DNA of 7,446 nt, taken from positions 1 through 7,446 of the forward strand of contig DXXQ01000095.1 in NCBI GenBank assembly GCA_019416265.1, read 5' to 3'. Origin of the DNA: Clostridiales bacterium (GTDB lineage Bacteria; Bacillota; Clostridia; Lachnospirales; Lachnospiraceae). Under the pieces are notes generated by a model. That model did not search any database, had not been told where the DNA came from, and saw only the letters and a program-made list of their open reading frames with translations. The translations under genes and the position numbers were made by a program. This document shows, in pieces, positions 1 to 4,854 of the stretch (the stretch's first letter is position 1; every line of letters begins with the position of its first letter).

Positions 1-220
1 TTCCAACAGCTTCAGAATCTGCAGCCTGTCCTTTTGCCTTTAAGGTATGGTCTGTTCCTATGTAACCTTTTCCGGTGTCCGGGTCAACTACTACTTCAGC
101 TCCTTCTGTTGTCCTGGTCTTCGCTGTAATGCCTCCACGATCCGTTTCCGTCGGAGCTGGAGGGATAAATATGTGAGTTGTTCCGTCTGGCATCGAAAAA
201 CCTTTTGTTTTAATATCCAT
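1..220 (-). CDS. Phage baseplate/tail accessory structural protein, N-terminal part (runs off the window)
   Basis: The reading frame opens at position 220 and stays open to position 1, so only about 73 residues are visible and the C-terminus is missing. The protein begins MDIKTKGFSMPDGTTHIF, followed by a proline-rich stretch, a Gly-Gly-Ile-x-Ala-Lys segment, then a Val-Asp-Pro-Asp-Thr-Gly segment. The last visible stretch, D-H-T-L-x(3)-G-x-A-A-D-S-E-A-V-G, matches a module in the neighbouring fibre protein (residues 131-147). An in-frame ATG at 226 is also possible, but the ribosome binding site lies only 3 bases from it and 9 bases from the ATG at 220, so I prefer 220. The frame begins 14 bases after the stop of the fibre gene in the same operon. 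The general pattern is familiar from structural proteins late in clostridial tail operons. The structural role is inferred from position and the shared module; I cannot name the family. Confidence 0.72.
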   Translation of the reverse strand, partial: MDIKTKGFSMPDGTTHIFIPPAPTETDRGGITAKTRTTEGAEVVVDPDTGKGYIGTDHTLKAKGQAADSEAVG

Positions 221-229
221 TTTCATTCT

Positions 230-236
230 CTCCTTT
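230..236 (-). promoter_or_regulatory. Shine-Dalgarno site for the partial gene at 220
   Basis: The minus strand reads AAAGGAG here. It is 9 bases upstream of the ATG at 220 but only 3 bases upstream of the ATG at 226, which favours the second ATG. The site lies across the stop codon of the fibre gene (235-237), so the two genes are probably translationally coupled. Confidence 0.75.
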
Positions 237-1206
237 ATGCTTTCTCTGAATAGGCAAATTCCAGGCACTTGGTCTCTGTGTTATACTTTACCTTCAGAGC
301 ACCAATAATATCACTTGCCTGGTGTTCGTGATGCGCCGGCGTAAATGTGGACGGAATGTCTTTCAGATCTGCGTAATTTCCACTGAACAGCTCCAGACCG
401 TCTATTAACCCCTTAAGAGCAACGCCCTGCGCAGCTGACAAAGGCTTATCGGCTGCATTTGTTGTAAGATCATTTACAATATCGACGACATTTACCTTAC
501 TGGTTGTGACTCCATCAATCAGAGATTTATTACTTTTGATATATGCAACAATCTCGCTCAGCTGGTCAAGAGTTTGATCATCACTATCGGCAATGGCATT
601 TAACCTGTTTACAAGCTCTGTGATACGTATACGGATATCGTTATGTGCACCGGTATCCGTATTATGCCTATCGTCATTTACTTTGATTTCCTCAGTTTCC
701 TTTTGTAATCCCAAAATATCTGCGCGTAAGCCTGCATCTGTCTGCTTAAAAACTTCAAATTTAGCCCCAACAGCCTTAGAGTCTGCAGCATGGCCAATTT
801 TTGTCAGTGTTTCATCCAGCAGAATACCTTTCATCAGAGGAAGATTGTGTGCGGATCCATATTCCAGGCAATTCGTGTCTGGATTATATCCAACTCCTTT
901 TGTCAGTATAGGGATTGCGTTTCCTGATTCATCAATCCCGATCAGTTTTCCCGAGTTCTCTTCTCCCTGATTCTTATCCAGCTTTTTAAGGATGTCCTCT
1001 TTTAAAGGATTTATAGCTTCTTCAAGTTCCGCATTTACTTCGTCCGAAGATGCAAGTTCCTTCACATTCCCAGCCTCAAACGCAGCAAATACTTTTCGGC
1101 TTCCGTCTGTTGTTACAGCCAGTTCCCCCGGGCTCATTTTTGCTGGATCAAAATCTTTCAAAGCACCTCGGCGGTGCTGTATGATCGCTTTATTATTAAT
1201 TGCCAC
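235..1206 (-). CDS. Phage tail fibre / baseplate appendage protein, 323 aa
   Basis: This is probably a trimeric fibre attached to the baseplate that contacts the host surface. Residues 1-34 (IIQHRRG, then S-P-G-E-L-A-V-T-T-D) resemble the N-terminal strand pattern of many fibres, roughly I-Q-x-R-R-G followed by G-E-x-x-x-x-T-D. Residues 51-80 and about 145-225 look helical or coiled-coil. Residues 209-270 (DDQTLDQLSEIVAYIKSNK, then the KPLSAAQGVALK segment) match a module I recognise from tail fibres of Firmicutes phages. Residues 284-300 hold D-I-P-S-T-F-T-P followed by H-H-E-H, close to the His-x-His metal-binding pattern of phage fibres. A ten-residue motif, Y-N-x-[DE]-T-x-C-L-E-[YF], occurs at 107-116 and 308-317. 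I chose the GTG start at 1206 over an in-frame TTG at 1221 because GGAGG ends 8 bases before the GTG and overlaps the TTG itself. No receptor-binding fold or enzyme active site is recognisable, so the receptor is unknown. Confidence 0.85.
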   Translation of the reverse strand: MAINNKAIIQHRRGALKDFDPAKMSPGELAVTTDGSRKVFAAFEAGNVKELASSDEVNAELEEAINPLKEDILKKLDKNQGEENSGKLIGIDESGNAIPILTKGVGYNPDTNCLEYGSAHNLPLMKGILLDETLTKIGHAADSKAVGAKFEVFKQTDAGLRADILGLQKETEEIKVNDDRHNTDTGAHNDIRIRITELVNRLNAIADSDDQTLDQLSEIVAYIKSNKSLIDGVTTSKVNVVDIVNDLTTNAADKPLSAAQGVALKGLIDGLELFSGNYADLKDIPSTFTPAHHEHQASDIIGALKVKYNTETKCLEFAYSEKA

Positions 1207-1207
1207 A

Positions 1208-4200
1208 TTAAACACCTCCAATCTTCTTTTCTATAGCAGCCAATTTTATTTTTAAATCATCAATTTCTCTCTTCTGATTCTGGATCAGCTTGAGCATGGG
1301 AGGGATTAATGTACGATAGTTCCAGTCCTCAACGGTTCCGTCAGCATTTAAATCTGCAGCATCCGGGAAATGCTCGTATACATCTTCTGCATAAAACCCT
1401 GGTACCGGTTTCCCATTTCTCAAGTCATCTTCTGCAAGGTATCCGTCTTTATATTCAAACCACACAACGGGGATTTCTAATATTTTTTCTGCTTCCTCTA
1501 TCTTCATCTCAGCAACATGATTTTTATATCTTTTTGAGGATGCGGATAGATATGCAAGAGTTGCTCCATCTGATGCAAATACCAGATGTCCACCTGTAGT
1601 TACATGGGTTAAATTAAATATTTTTGGTGGTTTCATAAATGTTGCGGTATAATTCACTTTTAGTGTATCATTGATTGTTGTCGCTCCATTGATATATAAA
1701 GTTCCACCCATACTACACAACTCGCATGAATATGCAATCAAAAGTTTATGCGAACTTAGACCATCCGTAGGATTATATAATAAGAACTGACTGTTTGACC
1801 CATTAAGGTTTACAATTCTCCCATCCGCCATCAGTTTCATTGTTTCATTCGAACTGGTGAGTCCATCAGATTGTATCTTCCACCCTCCAATTGTTGCAAG
1901 ATTTGCCAAAACAGCATCTGCATCAATGTACTGCGCATTCAAATAGATTTTTCCATTATAAAGATAAATTCCCTGGGTCTGACCATTATTCGTTAATATG
2001 TTGAATATCTCCTCCTGTGTATGATCACCGCTGGGGATATTTTCCATCAGGCTATCCGCATAGTTTTTTGCATCAGTGAGTGCATTTGAAGCAGCTGCAT
2101 TTGCAATGCTGTTAATTGTGTCTCCGCTTGTAAGAGCAAAAGTTGCAGGCGTAATTGTCACATTTCCGTTTGCATCAATTTCAAAAGTCTTTTTATTATC
2201 CTTATTCAATACCGTAATGCCTTTTGCATTGATTCTCTGTCCGGCCAATGTTCCGGAAAGGATATAATCAGCATTGATATGCAGTTTCCCGTCTTCTATG
2301 TAGATTCCTTGTTGGTTACCATTATTCGTAAGCTTATTGAATACTTCTGTCTGGCCAAGAGACGTATCATAGACTGTAATCGCATTATCTACTGTTGTCT
2401 CATCTACGTATTTTGGTTCGATCCAGTCTGCGGAAGAAAAGACCGTTCCTGCTCCTTTTGCAGTCTTACATACCTTTATGGCAGCCTCTTTATCCTTGTT
2501 TGACGTTACCCACAAGTCCCCTGCATCATAGGGAGGGACTGGTGTAGAAATAAATACCCTGCGTTTTCCGTCAGCGGTATCCTGGGCATCTGCTGCCTGT
2601 TTTAAGGCTTTGGTGATGTCCGTATCCTGAACAAGATTCCACTTCCAGTTTTCTCCGTCTTTCATGAATCGATAGGAAAAACCTTTCGATTTCCAATAAA
2701 ATAAATCTCCCTGATGCTGAGCGCGGGCTGTTTCATCCTTCCAGGATAGGGCGGGTTCATTATCAAGAGTTGGCTCATAATCAAAATAAAAGGTCTCTAT
2801 CTGCTTATCGATCTGCTTCTGCAGCTCTTCTACAGTGCCGTTAAATACCTGCGTTACAAAATTATCTACCTGGTCTTTCGCAAGCTCCTCAACGCTTCTC
2901 CCTTTCAGAGAAAAAGAATTTGCGACAATATCCACCCGGCCTGTAGCAGCATCCACCCGGAAAGTGATTTCTCCGTCGTTATCTTTTGCGGTAAGCCCTC
3001 TGGTGTTGATCCATTCTGCCTGAATACCGATCGCATATAAGATATTTAAAACTGCATCTCCATTGCTGTCAAAACCGGCCTTCCAGGTCTTTCCTCCATC
3101 AGTTGATAAGAAGAATCCCTCCGCACCGCTTTTATAAATGATCTTTGAATCTGCAAGAGCTGGTTTATCATGTCTGTAAGAAAGAATACTCCCATCTGCC
3201 TGTTTTTCTTCTGTATAGAAAAAGCCCAGTGTATTCGCCGCCAGCTGGTTCATGTGCTGCACTGCAATGTCATAGGCATCCATCTTCTTTTCAATATCTG
3301 CCTTTGCCAGTTCTACGGACACCCTGTTGTTTCCCGGAAACCTTTTTGCATTTTCTTCGGCACTTTTTACCTTGCAGGCAAATGAAGTAGAAGCTCCGAA
3401 GGTAAACTCTATGTTCGTAAGATATGAACGGTATATCCTGCCCTTGTTATCCGTTATCTCCACGCTGTCCCCAAAGGTTGCATAGGGGTTTGCAATGCCG
3501 GTACAGGAGAATGGGCGCATTTCCATGCCGATCACGGCATTTCCGATTCTTGTAAGCCCATCCTGTATGTTATCCAAGAGAAGTGTATTTTCCAGATTGA
3601 TAACGTATCCATCCGTTCCATACATATATTCTGTTTCTTCTTGGATATATTTAACGCCTGTAACCCGTATGTCATCCGTATCTTTCTGAAGTTTCCTGAT
3701 GAATTTAAGAGAGTGGTACGCTTCCTGTTCAGCGAATGTGCCGCCGTCAAGAACTTCTCCATCTGTCCACGGATCCATCGTTCCTCCGTCCAGGATATCT
3801 TTTTCCTTGTATCGGAAATCCCCTCCGTCGTATATGGTGATCTTTGCAAAATCCTTATTGAACGATATGATCCGGAGATAATCCTCTTCATCAATCCTGG
3901 CATTTCCTCCGGCCAGCGACGCGATCATTCCGATCACGGCTCGGTGAGTGGTGTTCTCCGGTTTTTTCTTTATGACATAATCATCGTTTAAGAATCTGGC
4001 ATCGCCGAGCCTTATCCCACAGCTTTGACAGGAATCCCGAAGTAGCTCTCCTGCAGTACAGGGAAATGTTATGTTTGTGCTATAAGCGATATCTGCCAGA
4101 TGCATATAGTCTAACAAAGTCAGCCGTATCTTCTGTTCTGTAGCCGGCTTCTTGGATACAATGAACGTCCCTCTTCTTACTGTTTCAAGTCGGTCTGTGA

Positions 4201-4480
4201 GCTGCAGATTCAGATAAATGACCACTCTGGCTCCGTTAAAGTCATAATCAGAAAAGCGGTCATCATCGTTAACAAGAGTCAGAACTGCAGTCTTCTCAAT
4301 CGCCATTCCCAGCGGAAAATCCGTAGAATCAGAGGAATCAACGATCTCGTTTCCAGCACTGTAGAAATCCCCCTTTTTCATATGTATCTGCATTCCGTCT
4401 GCAAACGTGCAGATCGCAGTCACATAAAACCTTCTATTTTCCACGCATTCCTGCCGGAACTGCTTCGTTACATTTATCAA
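1208..4480 (-). CDS. Tail-tip/baseplate hub protein (Tal-like) with adhesion modules and C-terminal S74 chaperone, 1090 aa
   Basis: This protein probably closes the tail tube and carries host-binding modules. Residues 1-375 match the hub domain common in Firmicutes phages: TAVLTLVNDDDRFSDYDFNG near 64-83, then R-R-G-T-F-I-V, L-L-D-Y-M and a C-x-x-C-G-I segment. Three Asp-Gly-Gly turns fall at 218, 231 and 245. Residues 385-420 look helical. Residues 454-527 (FFLSTDGGKTWKAGFDSNGD at 456-475) form a linker module. Residues 563-690 are Trp/Tyr-rich (GDLFYWKSKGFSYRF, DGKRRVF, PPYDAGDLWV) and resemble adhesion modules of related tail proteins. Residues 712-740 and 824-852 are an internal duplication. 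Residues 981-1090 are a peptidase S74 domain with Ser981, Arg984 and Lys986, ending in a coiled coil. The start is a TTG: a TGA lies three codons upstream and no in-frame ATG is near. AGGAGG sits 11 bases before it, and the TTG overlaps the upstream stop by 4 bases. I see no lytic peptidase or lysozyme motif in the N-terminal half. Hub identity rests on family resemblance and gene order. Confidence 0.9.
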   Translation of the reverse strand: MINVTKQFRQECVENRRFYVTAICTFADGMQIHMKKGDFYSAGNEIVDSSDSTDFPLGMAIEKTAVLTLVNDDDRFSDYDFNGARVVIYLNLQLTDRLETVRRGTFIVSKKPATEQKIRLTLLDYMHLADIAYSTNITFPCTAGELLRDSCQSCGIRLGDARFLNDDYVIKKKPENTTHRAVIGMIASLAGGNARIDEEDYLRIISFNKDFAKITIYDGGDFRYKEKDILDGGTMDPWTDGEVLDGGTFAEQEAYHSLKFIRKLQKDTDDIRVTGVKYIQEETEYMYGTDGYVINLENTLLLDNIQDGLTRIGNAVIGMEMRPFSCTGIANPYATFGDSVEITDNKGRIYRSYLTNIEFTFGASTSFACKVKSAEENAKRFPGNNRVSVELAKADIEKKMDAYDIAVQHMNQLAANTLGFFYTEEKQADGSILSYRHDKPALADSKIIYKSGAEGFFLSTDGGKTWKAGFDSNGDAVLNILYAIGIQAEWINTRGLTAKDNDGEITFRVDAATGRVDIVANSFSLKGRSVEELAKDQVDNFVTQVFNGTVEELQKQIDKQIETFYFDYEPTLDNEPALSWKDETARAQHQGDLFYWKSKGFSYRFMKDGENWKWNLVQDTDITKALKQAADAQDTADGKRRVFISTPVPPYDAGDLWVTSNKDKEAAIKVCKTAKGAGTVFSSADWIEPKYVDETTVDNAITVYDTSLGQTEVFNKLTNNGNQQGIYIEDGKLHINADYILSGTLAGQRINAKGITVLNKDNKKTFEIDANGNVTITPATFALTSGDTINSIANAAASNALTDAKNYADSLMENIPSGDHTQEEIFNILTNNGQTQGIYLYNGKIYLNAQYIDADAVLANLATIGGWKIQSDGLTSSNETMKLMADGRIVNLNGSNSQFLLYNPTDGLSSHKLLIAYSCELCSMGGTLYINGATTINDTLKVNYTATFMKPPKIFNLTHVTTGGHLVFASDGATLAYLSASSKRYKNHVAEMKIEEAEKILEIPVVWFEYKDGYLAEDDLRNGKPVPGFYAEDVYEHFPDAADLNADGTVEDWNYRTLIPPMLKLIQNQKREIDDLKIKLAAIEKKIGGV
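1211..1540 (-). other. Peptidase S74 intramolecular chaperone domain of the tail-tip protein (residues 981-1090)
   Basis: The domain opens with SSKRYKNHV, fitting the S74 pattern S-x-x-R-x-K. Ser981 and Lys986 have the spacing of the catalytic pair of endosialidase chaperones (Ser911 and Lys916 in endoNF). It continues with P-V-V-W-F-E-Y, then P-V-P-G-F-Y-A-E-D-V and W-N-Y-R-T-L-I-P-P-M-L-K, and ends in a helix (about 1066-1087) suited to trimer contacts. Known members fold as trimers, help the upstream beta-structure trimerise, then cut themselves off. The expected cut here is near residue 981, leaving a mature protein of about 980 residues. Cleavage is inferred from the intact motif. Confidence 0.88.
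1213..1219 (-). promoter_or_regulatory. Shine-Dalgarno site that fixes the fibre gene start at GTG 1206
   Basis: The minus strand reads GGAGGTG, with 8 bases between GGAGG and the GTG at 1206-1204. The competing TTG (1221-1219) shares its last base with this site and has no site of its own at a workable distance. The sequence is read in the upstream gene as its Gly-Gly-Val C-terminus. Confidence 0.82.
1925..2011 (-). repeat. Internal duplication in tail-tip protein, copy 2 (residues 824-852)
   Basis: The pattern F-N-x-L-T-N-N-G-x(2)-Q-G-I-Y-x(3)-G-K-x(3)-N-A-x-Y-I recurs at a fixed offset of 112 residues from copy 1. By my hand alignment 18 of 29 residues are identical. This copy is followed by a Gly-Gly-Trp segment that leads into the region before the S74 domain. 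Confidence 0.85.
2261..2347 (-). repeat. Internal duplication in tail-tip protein, copy 1 (residues 712-740)
   Basis: This is the partner of the copy at residues 824-852, at an offset of 112 residues. The DNA is also partly conserved; both copies contain CCATTATTCGT on the plus strand. It is followed by L-S-G-T-L-A-G-Q-R-I-N-A, whereas copy 2 is followed by D-A-D-A-V-L-A-N-L-A-T-I, so only the core and perhaps the start of the next segment are shared. Such short beta-rich units are common in shafts of tail proteins. Confidence 0.85.
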
Positions 4481-4854
4481 ATCGGCTCAATCCTCCTTAT
4501 ATTGATACTAAGGTCTGTCCAGACCTCTTCTCCATCTTCCAGAGTCTGTGCAGCCATTTTGAAGTTGCTTGCATAAAAAGTCCGGTCTACCCAGGCACCG
4601 GGAATTGTGGGATCCGGATGATGGACCATGAATTTCGTTTTATTAAGCATGCTGTTTAAAATAGCTGCAATCTCCTGCCATGTCAGCACTTCCCAGGCCA
4701 TATCGTATCCGGCTATGGTTCCCATGGGAGTGTTATGCATTACAAGAGACTGGTCTCTGTCCGAATCTTCTGTACTTGTCGTAGCAAATACCGGCTTGTA
4801 TGCATTAGGGGCGGCAATTGCCACCCCGTCAATCCTAAATTGTTCCTGCGCCAT
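4477..4854 (-). CDS. Small tail protein resembling DUF6711, in the Dit position, 125 aa
   Basis: The protein starts MAQEQFRIDGVAIAAPNAYK and has alternating strand-like segments around one amphipathic helix (LTWQEIAAILNSM, about residues 57-69). A second strand set follows (F-M-V-H-H, then R-T-F-Y-A-S-N-F-K-M) and it ends with I-N-I-R-R-I-E-P-I. Length and pattern match what I recall of the DUF6711 family of Firmicutes phage proteins; the family name is from memory. The beta-helix-beta order also resembles the tail-tube fold shared by tube proteins and Dit belts. It sits directly after the tape measure and before the Tal-like hub, the slot where siphoviruses encode the distal tail protein. 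An adaptor ring between tube and hub is therefore a reasonable inference. The ATG at 4854 overlaps the tape measure stop by one base (TAATG), and AGGAGG lies 6 bases upstream. Its TGA overlaps the next start by 4 bases. A tail completion protein is the main alternative. Confidence 0.8.
   Translation of the reverse strand: MAQEQFRIDGVAIAAPNAYKPVFATTSTEDSDRDQSLVMHNTPMGTIAGYDMAWEVLTWQEIAAILNSMLNKTKFMVHHPDPTIPGAWVDRTFYASNFKMAAQTLEDGEEVWTDLSINIRRIEPI
4492..4497 (-). promoter_or_regulatory. Shine-Dalgarno site for the TTG-started tail-tip gene
   Basis: The minus strand reads AGGAGG, 11 bases before the TTG at 4480-4478. This is at the long end of normal spacing and may temper initiation at an already weak codon. 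The six bases are also two Arg codons of the upstream 125-residue protein (R-R-I-E-P-I end). The nearest ATG downstream (4473) is in another frame. Confidence 0.75.

Noticed and set aside
221..234. Possible promoter or terminator between the last two genes
   Set aside because: The gap is only 14 bases, is filled mostly by the ribosome binding site, and shows no hairpin or -10/-35 pattern.
593..970. Plus-strand open frame of 125 codons opposite the fibre gene
   Set aside because: It is antisense to a well-supported gene, has no ribosome binding site that I could find, and its Ser/Phe/Pro-rich composition is what the reverse strand of this gene would give. The same applies to the other plus-strand frames (for example 992-1255, 1309-1599, 3641-3991, 4628-4921, 6304-6570 and 6706-7002).
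235..1206. Diversity-generating retroelement variable region at the fibre C-terminus
   Set aside because: No reverse transcriptase, template repeat or accessory gene is in the window, and the C-terminus has no C-type lectin pattern. The short repeats are protein-level motifs.
3532..3903. Minus-strand 123-codon frame inside the tail-tip gene
   Set aside because: It lies in another frame of the large tail-tip gene, which has clear domain matches across this stretch. The protein looks like a random frame and no start signal was seen.
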